A stretch of 15,046 nucleotides of DNA from Planctomycetota bacterium (GCA_024275615.1 JAJRYU010000614.1:1-15046); one strand, 5' to 3'. Positions 1 to 7,570 are shown, counted from the first letter of the stretch. The notes: generated from the sequence alone by a model not told the origin. Numbers and translations: made by a program.

Positions 1-116
1 AGAACTATCGCTATGTTGCCGCGTGGGAGTTCCAGGGTGAAGGCAAGGAGCCGACCCTGCACAAGGAAGACCTTGAGTTTGAAAACGTCGAACTCACCCA
101 GAGGAGCTACAAGTAA
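1..116 (+). CDS. sdhA: Succinate dehydrogenase flavoprotein subunit, C-terminal end (partial)
   Basis: This is the last 37 codons of a gene that begins before the window; the frame starts at base 3 and ends with TAA at 114-116. The visible tail contains the YVAAWEF stretch and ends LTQRSYK, which I recognise as the C-terminus of the SdhA/FrdA flavoprotein of the Bacteroidetes/Planctomycetes type-B complex II. The protein carries covalent FAD and oxidises succinate to fumarate at the inner face of the cytoplasmic membrane. Its stop codon shares one base with the sdhB start (TAATG), so the two genes are almost certainly co-transcribed and translationally coupled. The catalytic part lies outside the window, so identification rests on the tail plus the sdhB neighbour. 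Confidence 0.88.
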   Translation, partial: NYRYVAAWEFQGEGKEPTLHKEDLEFENVELTQRSYK

Positions 117-880
117 TGAGCGATACGACTTTTTCTCTGAACTTGAAGATCTGGCGCCAAGAATCAGCTGACAAGCCCGGTAAGATGGTCGACTACAAGT
201 TGGACTGTGTTGACGAACATATGTCCTTTCTCGAGATGCTGGACGTTCTTAACCAGCAACTCATCGAAAAAGGTGAAATGCCGGTCGCCTTTGACCACGA
301 TTGCCGAGAGGGCATTTGCGGTACCTGTGGCTGCATGATCAATGGGCATGCCCACGGCAAAGACTCGGAGACGACTTTGTGTCAACTCCACATGCGCAAA
401 TTTCGCGACGGTGACACGCTTCATTTGGAACCGTGGCGCGCCAAAGCGTTTCCTGTGGTCCAAGACCTCTGTGTCGACCGGAGCGCCTTCGATCGAATTC
501 AAGCAGCTGGTGGCTTTTGTTCAGTCCATACCGGAAGTGCGATTGACGCCAATTCATTGCCGGTGCCAAAACCTCAAGCAGAAGCGGCCATGGATGCTGC
601 CGCTTGTATCGGCTGTGGTGCCTGCGTGGCAGCGTGCAAGAACGCGTCGGCCATGCTCTTCGTTGGTGCCAAGGTCTCTCAATTTGCCTTGCTGCCTCAA
701 GGGCAAGTCGAACGTGAGCGCCGTGTCCTCAGCATGGTGGAACAAATGGATGCTGAAGGATTCGGCAATTGTACCAACGAGTATGAGTGTGAAGCGGCCT
801 GCCCCAAGGCAATTTCCGTCAGCAACATTGCTCGCATGAACCGTGAGTTCTTCAAGGCTGCGGCGACAAAAGCTGACTGA
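116..880 (+). CDS. sdhB: Succinate dehydrogenase / fumarate reductase iron-sulfur subunit
   Basis: This 254-residue protein carries electrons from the SdhA flavin to the membrane quinone pocket of complex II. The N-terminal ferredoxin-like domain (about 5-110) has the [2Fe-2S] cysteines at 63, 68, 71 and 89 in the CREGICGTCGC context. The C-terminal domain has CIGCGACVAAC (cysteines 164, 167, 170, 174) for [4Fe-4S], and Cys219, Cys225 and Cys229 with a following Pro, fitting the remaining cluster ligands. Length and the 'DHDCREGICGTC' wording match the type-B enzyme, where a single cytochrome b subunit would normally be encoded upstream of sdhA (outside the window). The ATG overlaps the sdhA stop by one base and has GAGGAG at 101-106 as ribosome binding site. 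A strong terminator follows at once, so this is the last gene of the operon. All cluster residues are intact. Confidence 0.96.
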   Translation: MSDTTFSLNLKIWRQESADKPGKMVDYKLDCVDEHMSFLEMLDVLNQQLIEKGEMPVAFDHDCREGICGTCGCMINGHAHGKDSETTLCQLHMRKFRDGDTLHLEPWRAKAFPVVQDLCVDRSAFDRIQAAGGFCSVHTGSAIDANSLPVPKPQAEAAMDAAACIGCGACVAACKNASAMLFVGAKVSQFALLPQGQVERERRVLSMVEQMDAEGFGNCTNEYECEAACPKAISVSNIARMNREFFKAAATKAD

Positions 881-904
881 TCCGAACGGAAATCCAACTC
901 AAGG

Positions 905-935
905 AGCCCGAGATATCGCAATCTCGGGCTTTTTT
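905..935 (+). terminator. Rho-independent terminator of the sdh operon
   Basis: A perfect 10-bp stem (905-914 with 921-930) and a six-base loop ATCGCA lead straight into a run of T at 930-935. It lies 25 bases after the sdhB stop codon, so it ends the sdh transcript. The remaining gap to 1204 holds no gene and no convincing promoter that I can see. Confidence 0.93.
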
Positions 936-1204
936 CGTCGCCCGATTTTCTAAATCGCCCGTCTCTTTGATCGCGATCGCGTGTGTCTCAAGTCTCACTC
1001 CGAGAGATGCGTGGTGAATCAACTCGCTTTGTGTACAACTTCTGTAAGCCGTTTGTATTGAAGAACCTATGCATGATCTAAGTGGGTCTGCTGCGACATA
1101 GGGCCACATGGGCGATCTTGAAGTCGAGCCATAGGGTGATTGGGTCGAGTGCCTCTAGCATTCGGTTCAGGTCTCCAAGCCGTGACGAATTCAAGGAACA
1201 AAAA

Positions 1205-2680
1205 ATGACCAAGACACTTCTCATTGCCACGTCGATTCTCTTCACCTTCTTCTGTTCGAAAAGCATGGCTCAACCTGATCTCGCGGTCATTGTGATTGAG
1301 TCCTTTCCGGCGGGTCTCACGGCGACTGCTGGGCAACCCATGCTGATCAAGAGACAGATTTCTGACATTGGGTCTGTTCCGGCTGGGCCGTTCACCTTTA
1401 GCATTCGTCTGAGCACGAATAACATCATTTCGACCGGTGACCGTTTGCTTGCCTCCTATTCCTCGCCTCCCCAAAGCCTCAATACAGCCTTTCATACCGT
1501 CACGATTCCGTCTGATGTCATCGCTGGGACCTATTATCTTGGCGTGATTGTCAATCCAGTTCCCGGTGAGGTGAACACAGCTAATAACTATCGTGCTTCC
1601 CAATTCACCGTCACCATCCTGGATGAGCCCGACCTGGATGCCGTTTCCATTTCTGGCCCGGCGTCGGTTTCAGTGACGAGTCCGCTTTTCTTCAATCGAA
1701 ACATCGTCAATGTTGGTGGTCCGCTCCTCAGTTCGTCGTTTCAATATGAGATTCGATTGAGCACGAACAACTACATCACAACTTCAGACATTCTGGTGGG
1801 CACCAAGACGAGCACGACTCTGGGGGCAGGGTTCTCATCCGTCATCGTGCCAACGAGCGTCCCTGGCGGAACCTACTACTTGGGGCTTTTGATTCCTCAA
1901 GCAACGGGCGAGACAAATATGTCCAACAATTGGGTTTCTTCGACGACGACAATCAACATTGTTGTGCCCACACCGACTGTGACCAGTATCTCGACCGCTT
2001 CAGGGCCGTTTCAGGGTGGCAATACGGTTCACCTCTATGGCAGCAATTTTTACACACCAATGTCAGTTAGTGTTGGTGGTGTCACGGCAACGAACGTCTT
2101 TCTTCATACAAGTGGCTTTCTCCATTTCACCATGCCTCCGGCGCCAAACAACGTCTCGAAGACTTACGATGTGACGGTGATGAATGCATCGGCGAGTGCG
2201 ACTTTGAGCAATGCCTATACCTACGACCCGCTCTATGCTGGTTCTGACGAAGACCTGCGTTTGCGGGGTTCAGCGGTCTTGTTTCCAACGTCGGGGAGCA
2301 GCGCTGACGTTTTTTCGGCAAACGGTGGCGATTTTTTGACCGTGATCATTGACTCGCCTGGCGGAACACAGAATTACAATCTTCTGTATTTCTTTGGCAA
2401 TGCATTTGTGACCGGGAATCCGCCGGCAAGCCCTGTGGGTTATCCGCAGATTCACTTCAATTTTAACGACCCGGGGTTCTTCACCATCCTTGACGCAGGT
2501 TCCCCCAACCCCTTCTTTGGTCCTCCGGTTGTGCTTCCGGCTGGCAATCTTCTGCAAATGATCGTTCCCACCGGGGCGGCTGGCTTTAGCGCCATTTTCC
2601 AAGCGGTGACATTGGATTCGAATTCAAGCAATGGTTGGTTCGTGGCCTCGGACGCTTTCGAGATGAAGATTATCTTGTAG
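1205..2680 (+). CDS. Secreted protein with two CARDB-like repeats, an IPT/TIG domain and an unrecognised C-terminal domain
   Basis: This is a predicted exported, beta-sandwich-rich protein of 491 residues. The reading frame is open from further upstream (1082), but the ATG at 1205 has AAGGA at 1193-1197 and begins a clear signal peptide: MTKTLLIA, a hydrophobic core, then SMA-Q with cleavage expected near residue 22. Residues about 24-140 and 144-255 are two similar units. Each opens with PDL and contains IRLSTNN, GTYYLG and a terminal E-x-N-x-x-N-N, typical of CARDB adhesion-like modules. Residues about 257-345 resemble an IPT/TIG immunoglobulin-like fold (GPFQGGNTVHLYGSNF, 'V.VGGVTAT'). The last 145 residues end in FQAVTLDSNSSNGWFVASDAF, a style I associate with large secreted proteins of Planctomycetota, but I cannot name the domain. 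No catalytic motif is visible; surface binding or adhesion is the likely role, by inference. It stands alone between two terminators. Confidence 0.85.
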   Translation: MTKTLLIATSILFTFFCSKSMAQPDLAVIVIESFPAGLTATAGQPMLIKRQISDIGSVPAGPFTFSIRLSTNNIISTGDRLLASYSSPPQSLNTAFHTVTIPSDVIAGTYYLGVIVNPVPGEVNTANNYRASQFTVTILDEPDLDAVSISGPASVSVTSPLFFNRNIVNVGGPLLSSSFQYEIRLSTNNYITTSDILVGTKTSTTLGAGFSSVIVPTSVPGGTYYLGLLIPQATGETNMSNNWVSSTTTINIVVPTPTVTSISTASGPFQGGNTVHLYGSNFYTPMSVSVGGVTATNVFLHTSGFLHFTMPPAPNNVSKTYDVTVMNASASATLSNAYTYDPLYAGSDEDLRLRGSAVLFPTSGSSADVFSANGGDFLTVIIDSPGGTQNYNLLYFFGNAFVTGNPPASPVGYPQIHFNFNDPGFFTILDAGSPNPFFGPPVVLPAGNLLQMIVPTGAAGFSAIFQAVTLDSNSSNGWFVASDAFEMKIIL

Positions 2681-3049
2681 TTCCATCTGCTAGCGTAGGA
2701 ATTCTCTCGGATTCGTTTTGCCACCGAAGCAGTTTGAATCGTCGAGGCCGTCTCGCCTGAGACGGCCTCTCTTTTTGACTTGATCTTGAGGCGTCAAGGT
2801 AGGCGCTGGGGTATCTCGTGACGCGGCGCTGGAGGACAGTTGCGGGAATTCACTGGCAATGAGAGAACAGCAAGTGATGGGATATGAAATATATTGATTA
2901 AGGCACAATGGCCTGGAAGTTGTTGAATAAAACAACGATTCTCAATGGGACTGTCCAAGGCGTCGACACTTGAGCATGGGAGTGGGAGGCTTGAGCCCCC
3001 AGACAAACGAAGACCTTGGCAATGAATGCCATATCTCGGAGAACCGTCC
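2681..3049. other. Intergenic stretch without a gene
   Basis: The first hundred bases hold the terminator of the preceding secreted-protein gene. The rest contains a markedly AT-rich patch (about 2880-2945) with a small inverted repeat, GTTGTT at 2919-2924 and AACAAC at 2931-2936, which could belong to the promoter region of the following gene. I could not find a well-spaced -35/-10 pair, and no reading frame here looks coding. Confidence 0.5.
2744..2776 (+). terminator. Rho-independent terminator of the secreted CARDB/IPT gene
   Basis: A perfect 11-bp GC-rich stem (2744-2754 with 2759-2769) around the tetraloop GCCT is followed by TCTTTTT (2770-2776). It starts 63 bases after the stop codon of the upstream gene. 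Confidence 0.93.
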
Positions 3050-3496
3050 ATGTCCACATCAATGCTCGCTGCGTCAGAGGCCAAACGTTGGGTCTCATGT
3101 TTAGAGCGCAACAAGCAACGTCTCGATCGCACTCTTCAAACTTTGGATGAAGGCGAATGGGATTGGGCCCCCGATGAGGGAATTGCCACAGTGAGAGAGC
3201 ACTTATGGGCAATCGCAAAAAGTGAGCGAAAACTCACTGGCATGCTGACCAGAGGTGCGATTTCCGACACGGACTACCAAGCGAGGGAGGTTGCTTTCTC
3301 GGAGATCAAGAAGATCGTCGCGATTTGTCATCGCAATCTGGTTGCTTGGTTGAAGGACCAGCCGGACCGGGAAATCGACCCCGAGATTAGTGAAGCTCTT
3401 TTGAAACATCTGGATCTCAAGTCGCACCACGCCTCTGCAATCGCGATGCTCAGCCAGCTTATCGATCCGGGGCGGTTGCCTATCCTCTTTTTCTGA
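3050..3496 (+). CDS. DinB-superfamily-like small protein
   Basis: This 148-residue protein is probably cytoplasmic, with no signal peptide. The in-frame ATG at 3026 is possible, but the ATG at 3050 has GGAGA at 3038-3042 seven bases away and gives the usual length for the family. The sequence reads as a four-helix bundle: a first helix with ERNKQRLDRTL, then 'WDWAPDEGIATVREHLWAIAKSE' (the W-x-P...TVREHL pattern of DinB/YfiT-like proteins, with its first candidate metal-ligand His), and a late 'SHHASAIAMLSQLIDPGRLP' matching the final H-x-x-Q-L helix and the short arginine-containing tail. Such proteins often bind a divalent metal and some act as thiol-dependent transferases; the substrate here is unknown. 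It precedes a DUF2203 gene on the same strand by 134 bases, so co-transcription is possible but unproven. The fold assignment is by eye only. Confidence 0.72.
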   Translation: MSTSMLAASEAKRWVSCLERNKQRLDRTLQTLDEGEWDWAPDEGIATVREHLWAIAKSERKLTGMLTRGAISDTDYQAREVAFSEIKKIVAICHRNLVAWLKDQPDREIDPEISEALLKHLDLKSHHASAIAMLSQLIDPGRLPILFF

Positions 3497-3570
3497 CCGA
3501 TTTCGCCGCTGGATCCGAGTAGATTGTGTTCTGGTTGAATTCGTCCTCTCAGCAAACTACAATTCCACTG

Positions 3571-3595
3571 CCCAGGGCGATGTCACCGCCCTGGG
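3571..3595. repeat. Nine-base-pair hairpin between the DinB-like and DUF2203 genes
   Basis: CCCAGGGCG at 3571-3579 pairs perfectly with CGCCCTGGG at 3587-3595 around a seven-base loop. No T-run follows, so a standard intrinsic terminator is unlikely. It sits 36 bases before the DUF2203 start and could be part of its leader or a processing or attenuation site. Confidence 0.5.
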
Positions 3596-3630
3596 GAGTT
3601 CGAATTCGTTTTGAGGCGGACATCATCGGC

Positions 3631-4086
3631 ATGAAGGGCAAGATCTTCTCGAGACAAGAAGCGACGAGCATGCTACCGCTTGTACGTCGAATTGTTACTG
3701 ACGCCAAAGCGTGCACCACCCTCATTGCCCGCCACAAGCGCGGCATCGCCGCCTTGCGCCAACAGTTGGAAGAATCAGCCAAGGGATTGTCCAAAGAGCA
3801 AATTGAAGCCATTTTGGTCGCCATTTGTGATCACGAAGACAAGCTCACGGCTCTCAAGGAAAAGCGCAGCGACTGTAGCCAGGAATTGGAAGAGTTGGGT
3901 GCTTTTCTCGACAACGCAAAGTCTGGAGTCGTCAAATTCTATGGCGAGATCGACTCCCGAATCGTCTATTTCACGTGGAAACTCGGTGAAGTTGACGTAG
4001 CGTTTTGGCACGAGATTGACGCAGATTTTGCCGATCGACAAGCGATAGATGGCGACGAGAAGGTCGCCCAAAGCGCCGAGGCCTAG
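3631..4086 (+). CDS. DUF2203 family protein
   Basis: A 151-residue cytoplasmic protein of unknown function. Two features fit the DUF2203 family. The start is FSRQEATSMLPLVRRIV, with the A-x-x-x-LPLVRRIV helix. The end is VKFYGEIDSRIVYFTWKLGE followed by VAFWHEIDADFADRQAI, carrying the WKLGE, WHE and F-x-x-RQ landmarks. Between them (about residues 28-95) is a long heptad-like, charged helical stretch likely to form a coiled coil. The frame is open upstream to 3526, but that segment lacks family resemblance and contains the hairpin at 3571-3595, so ATG 3631 is chosen; its Shine-Dalgarno is weak (GGCGGA at 3615-3620). The last dozen residues are an acidic tail. The gene ends 38 bases from the convergent gene and no terminator is visible between them. 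Confidence 0.85.
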   Translation: MKGKIFSRQEATSMLPLVRRIVTDAKACTTLIARHKRGIAALRQQLEESAKGLSKEQIEAILVAICDHEDKLTALKEKRSDCSQELEELGAFLDNAKSGVVKFYGEIDSRIVYFTWKLGEVDVAFWHEIDADFADRQAIDGDEKVAQSAEA

Positions 4087-4124
4087 TCGGGTCCCACACC
4101 AATTATTCAGCCACCATGCCCAGC

Positions 4125-5438
4125 CTAAGGCAAGGGTATGTCCTTGAATTTGACTTCGAAGAGCTTCGATTTGACTTCAGTGACTTGAGCGAAGCGGAGG
4201 GACTCGAATTCGCCGGAGGGCAGTTCGACGCGCAATACTTCGTAATCGGGCCTCACTTGCCTGGCAACGCGAGCATGAGCCCTAACTTCTTGACCATCTT
4301 TTGTGATCAAGGTGATGTGCTGTTCAATGATGGAGGCAGGTCTCGCAGTCTCTGTTCGCGGGAGACTCCTTTTGACATTGAGAACCGCAATGCGCTTGTT
4401 GCGGATCTTGTCCAGGCGCACAAAGGTGACTTCCAAGGAGCCAGATTTGGCGCTGCTATCTTCCTCCTTGGCCTCCAGGCGAATCGTCACGGTTTCAAAT
4501 CCTTGCGGGAGGATGATGGGGATTCGCAAGTGCAGCAAGCCGATGGTCTTGGCGTCCTTCTCTGGCAAACTGATGCGCAAATTGAAGTTGAAATTGCGTC
4601 GATTGACAGCGGATTGGAAGTGTTGGACCAGTTTTGATTCCAAACGCAGGTTTCGTTTCTGATCGTCCAGTGCTGCGACTACCTCCGGCTGAAACAGGAT
4701 GCCGACAACATCGGCCAGTGGTTCAATGTCGAGTTGCCCCCGCAAATAGCAGTTCGCGGTGGGTTCGCTGCCAAACTGAAGATTCGTGTTGATGGCAAGT
4801 GAGTTCAGAGCGATGTGGTAAGGGCCGCGGTATACTTCTACGGGAGCGCGTGTCGTTGCTCCCCGGTAGAAGCGATAGGCTCCCGTATTGAAGTCTTGGG
4901 CCCAGCGAACCCCCAACTTGTTACAGAGGCGATTGAGGATCTTCAATGACTCGAGTTTACCACCTTCAAAGAAGACCGGTGTCTTGCTGTCAATCCCACT
5001 GCGATCGAGGAAACGAAACCCGGCGGATCCTGTCAGTAGCGCAAGGATCTCACCAACCGGTGTTTCTCCTTTGGGAACAGAGATGATTGTCGCTTCTAGT
5101 TTGACGGCGAAAGGAGTTGGCGGCGCTTCATTTTCGTCCAAAAGTGGTTGCAATTGCATGCGAGCATTGAGGGACAAGGAACTTATCGTTGCTTTAATGG
5201 TCGGGAGTATTGGGCGGCCCAGTGTGCGTAGTTTCTTGAGGGCTTTTTCCCGTTGTTGGAAGACGGGAGAGTCCAGCATCTTGAGGAGGTCAAGCACTTG
5301 CCCCTTGTCGACTTTGGCGGCCTCTTCGGGTGGTGGTGACGACTCTTGGCCGAATACGCTGCCGAGGGTGGTGACGGCCCAAAGGACGACAGCGCCGCTC
5401 AAGAATTTGGCTATGGTAGGGGCATTCATTGCTAACAT
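4125..5438 (-). CDS. Exported protein of unknown function with HEAT-like N-terminal segment
   Basis: I do not recognise this 437-residue protein. It begins with a signal peptide: Met, Lys11, the hydrophobic stretch FLSGAVVLWAVTTLGSVFG, then QES. A second in-frame ATG at 5429 would serve equally well, and the frame is open up to 5561, but the longer version would bury the signal peptide. After a short proline/acid segment comes one alpha-helical repeat (VLDLLKMLDSPVFQQREKAL, then LGRPILPTI). This resembles the 'L.SP.F..RE.A...L..LG..ALP.L' units at the start of many exported planctomycete proteins. Residues about 100-190 ('GETPVGEILALLTGSAGFRF', 'ILNRLCNKLGVRW') look like a small alpha/beta domain of the kind seen before secretin-like N domains. 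The C-terminal half is beta-rich with no catalytic motif. It converges on DUF2203 and diverges from the FHA gene. Function unknown; a periplasmic or envelope role is inferred. Confidence 0.82.
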   Translation of the reverse strand: MLAMNAPTIAKFLSGAVVLWAVTTLGSVFGQESSPPPEEAAKVDKGQVLDLLKMLDSPVFQQREKALKKLRTLGRPILPTIKATISSLSLNARMQLQPLLDENEAPPTPFAVKLEATIISVPKGETPVGEILALLTGSAGFRFLDRSGIDSKTPVFFEGGKLESLKILNRLCNKLGVRWAQDFNTGAYRFYRGATTRAPVEVYRGPYHIALNSLAINTNLQFGSEPTANCYLRGQLDIEPLADVVGILFQPEVVAALDDQKRNLRLESKLVQHFQSAVNRRNFNFNLRISLPEKDAKTIGLLHLRIPIILPQGFETVTIRLEAKEEDSSAKSGSLEVTFVRLDKIRNKRIAVLNVKRSLPRTETARPASIIEQHITLITKDGQEVRAHARVARQVRPDYEVLRVELPSGEFESLRFAQVTEVKSKLFEVKFKDIPLP

Positions 5439-5521
5439 GGTCCCAGTGACTGTTTTCTTCAATATCTGATAGCATCGTGCATGGTTGCTTGGCCCTGTGC
5501 AAGTGCATATCTCACCGGGGA

Positions 5522-5549
5522 TTGACCGCGATTCTCTGGTGGTTAGATT
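5522..5549 (+). promoter_or_regulatory. Candidate sigma70-type promoter for the FHA/pseudokinase gene
   Basis: TTGACC (5522-5527) and TAGATT (5544-5549) are separated by 16 bases and lie about 80 bases before the ATG at 5628, in the gap between divergent genes. The match is five of six and four of six to the housekeeping consensus. Not tested. Confidence 0.35.
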
Positions 5550-5627
5550 AGCGGCGGCCAAAAATGGGCGAATCGAGGACGTTCCTCAACCCCGTGGTTA
5601 CTTCAATATCGGCCCTGAGGTCCGTAC

Positions 5628-7334
5628 ATGCCCGAGTTTATTCTCGAAATTGGCGACTCTGTCCAGCGTCGCGTTGTACAGGGATCAAAAATCACCTTCG
5701 GTCGCGAAGACAATTGTGAGATTGTCATCGATGATGGCAGCATTTCGCGACGCCACGCATTGGTCGAGAAGAAGTCCGGCCGTTGGCTGCTCAGAGACCT
5801 TGAGTCCGGCAATGGAGTCTTTGTCGACGGACAAAAAGTGCGCCGTGTGGTCCTTTCTCGAGGGACACAGTTTGCGCTTGGGGACGTTGTTGTTGTCACT
5901 TTTCTTCCTGACCATGAAGACGAGGCTCTCGAAGACAAAAGCGACGTCAACAAGAGTGAATCGGAAGACGTTGGAAACACAGTCCAAGTCGAAGACGCGC
6001 CCAAAATTGCAGAATACGATGTCGTCGAATTTCTTGGCGAAGGACCGCGAACAAGAGCTTTTTCATATCTCAAGAAGGGCAGCAGCAAGGCAACTTGTTT
6101 GCGGCAGATCTTGGATGATGACAAGGGCGCATGGACCAAACTGGTCAATGAGTGGAACGAGGTTGATCATGAAGGGGTCGCCCGTTTGGACCTTGTTTTT
6201 GCGGAAGACGGCGGAGGGCTTGTGCGTGAGCGGCTTGCGGACTTGGGGACACTCGCCGACTTTCTTCAAATCCAAGGCCGCATAGATTCGACCTTAGGCC
6301 TCAAAATCGGCCGGGGCTTGGCGAGTGCCCTCGATGCACTTCATGATTCGGGGATTCGGCTTGGCGCCCTGCGTTGTGAAAAGGTGCGCATGGCTTCGGA
6401 AGATGGTCGAGTGAGGATTTCTGGTCCCGCACGCCTTGTTGTCGATCCTCGTCGGGTTCCCGAGAATGAAGCCGGAATTCTGTCGTGTACGGCGCCGGAA
6501 TTTTTTGCTGAAAATGGGGCAGGGCGTCCGACCCGGGCCGGTGATATCTTCTCCTTGGGCGCCATCTTGCACCAGATTTTCACTGGTTGCGCCGTGGGCG
6601 AGGGCAAGACAATCGAAGGCATCAAGCGGTCGATCGAGCGCGGGATCATCAAGACACCCGATGACCGCCGACGAGGTCTTCCCGAAGGCTTGTCAGAGCT
6701 GATTTGCGCCTGCTTGGCACTGGACCCACGCAAGCGTCCGTTGACGGTTTCAGATGTGAGCGCCACTTTGGGTGGTATGAGCGCAAAAGCTGCCGCTAGA
6801 GCACCTTCCCGCCCTGTTCAGGCTAGTGAGCGGGAATTGGGGCAGCGTCAAGCGGTTCCCCCTAAGTCCATACGGCACAGGACGATAAGTTGGACCATCA
6901 CGATCTTCTTTCTGCTCATCGTGAATGGCATCGTCGCCTTGCTGTTGTGGGACAAGTTTGACATATTCGCAACGTCTGACGACGAATTTGAATCGATGAC
7001 GAAGACTCTGTCGGACGGTGAGTCCGATGCTGGAATGAGTCCACTTCGGAAAGAAGTTGATAGATTCACGAGAAACGACCATTTCGACGATGCCCTGCTG
7101 GCCATCAGATCGGCTCTTACGGGCGGTTTGATCAAAACTGATGAAGCGTCATTGTTGAAAGACAAAGTTAATCGAAGTCGTAGAGCGCGGGTTCTACAAT
7201 TGACCAATCTGATTGAAAGGGCGGTCAAAGTCGGGAAACCAGCGCTGGCCGGGTCCTATCTCCAGTCTCTGGAGGCAGTTGTGGGGTCGTCCGACGAAGA
7301 GTATTTGCGCTTGAAAGCGCTCGTCGGAGGGTAG
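5628..7334 (+). CDS. FHA domain, kinase-like (pseudokinase) domain, single membrane segment protein
   Basis: A 568-residue protein. Residues about 3-95 form an FHA phosphothreonine-binding domain with the expected GR (25-26), SRRHA (40-44) and SGNGVFVDG (60-68). After an acidic linker, residues about 130-380 align with a Ser/Thr kinase of the bacterial Hanks type, but key positions are altered. The VAIK lysine region reads ATCLRQI. The HRDLKPEN loop reads RLGALRCEK (244-252), lacking the catalytic Asp. DFG reads GPA (266-268). APE (289-291), DIFSLG (306-311) and DPRKRP (366-371) remain, so the fold is probably kept without phosphotransfer. Residues about 421-441 are one transmembrane helix, followed by a 125-residue helical tail outside the membrane. 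GAGG at 5617-5620 supports this start. The neighbour downstream is the glycosyltransferase fusion; a scaffold or signalling role is inferred. Confidence 0.85.
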   Translation: MPEFILEIGDSVQRRVVQGSKITFGREDNCEIVIDDGSISRRHALVEKKSGRWLLRDLESGNGVFVDGQKVRRVVLSRGTQFALGDVVVVTFLPDHEDEALEDKSDVNKSESEDVGNTVQVEDAPKIAEYDVVEFLGEGPRTRAFSYLKKGSSKATCLRQILDDDKGAWTKLVNEWNEVDHEGVARLDLVFAEDGGGLVRERLADLGTLADFLQIQGRIDSTLGLKIGRGLASALDALHDSGIRLGALRCEKVRMASEDGRVRISGPARLVVDPRRVPENEAGILSCTAPEFFAENGAGRPTRAGDIFSLGAILHQIFTGCAVGEGKTIEGIKRSIERGIIKTPDDRRRGLPEGLSELICACLALDPRKRPLTVSDVSATLGGMSAKAAARAPSRPVQASERELGQRQAVPPKSIRHRTISWTITIFFLLIVNGIVALLLWDKFDIFATSDDEFESMTKTLSDGESDAGMSPLRKEVDRFTRNDHFDDALLAIRSALTGGLIKTDEASLLKDKVNRSRRARVLQLTNLIERAVKVGKPALAGSYLQSLEAVVGSSDEEYLRLKALVGG

Positions 7335-7357
7335 TAATCCCATCGACAGATAGAATT

Positions 7358-7514
7358 CGGAGAGCCAAAGGGGGTTCTCTGCACAGAAAAACAGTCCACG
7401 GAAGGACTGGCAAACGCCTCCTTGAGTACCATCTCGAGGAGAATCGGTTCTGTCAGGAGACGAACCGCAAGAAAACGGCCGTTGGCGTCTAGATGTCCTT
7501 AATCTGGCTCCGCC
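7358..7514 (+). promoter_or_regulatory. Row of consecutive hairpins in the gap before the glycosyltransferase fusion (candidate structured leader or small RNA)
   Basis: Read by hand, five non-overlapping stem-loops follow one another. (1) 7358-7366 with 7373-7381, nine pairs including two G-U, six-base loop. (2) 7392-7397 with 7404-7409, perfect. (3) 7418-7426 with 7433-7441, nine pairs, one G-U, six-base loop. (4) 7445-7450 plus 7452-7454 with 7459-7467, nine pairs with a single bulged T7451, loop AGGA. (5) 7484-7487 and 7489-7494 with 7502-7507 and 7511-7514, interrupted by a small internal loop. None is followed by a T-run. They lie between the FHA gene stop and the start of the fusion gene, so they could be a leader controlling the latter or an independent RNA. 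I recognise no known riboswitch class. Confidence 0.3.
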
Positions 7515-7570
7515 CACGGACCCAAGCCGATGCCGATTCTTCCAGGGACCCATCCGTCCTGAATAGGACA

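Noticed and set aside
973..980. GCGATCGC octamer, the HIP1 palindrome common in some cyanobacteria
   Set aside because: It stands alone in its intergenic gap and the gene content does not suggest a cyanobacterium.
1082..1204. Upstream start for the secreted CARDB/IPT protein
   Set aside because: It would put 41 charged residues before a good signal peptide; the ATG at 1205 has a proper AAGGA.
3526..3630. Upstream start for the DUF2203 protein
   Set aside because: The extra 35 residues do not resemble the family and span the hairpin at 3571-3595.
4116..4637. Plus-strand frame of about 173 codons antisense to the exported protein
   Set aside because: It is a mirror of the minus-strand gene with no ribosome site or family resemblance.
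5485..6285. Plus-strand frame of about 266 codons overlapping the FHA gene start
   Set aside because: It overlaps the FHA domain in another frame; its residues are Arg/Ser-rich without any motif, while the FHA frame has a clear domain and Shine-Dalgarno.
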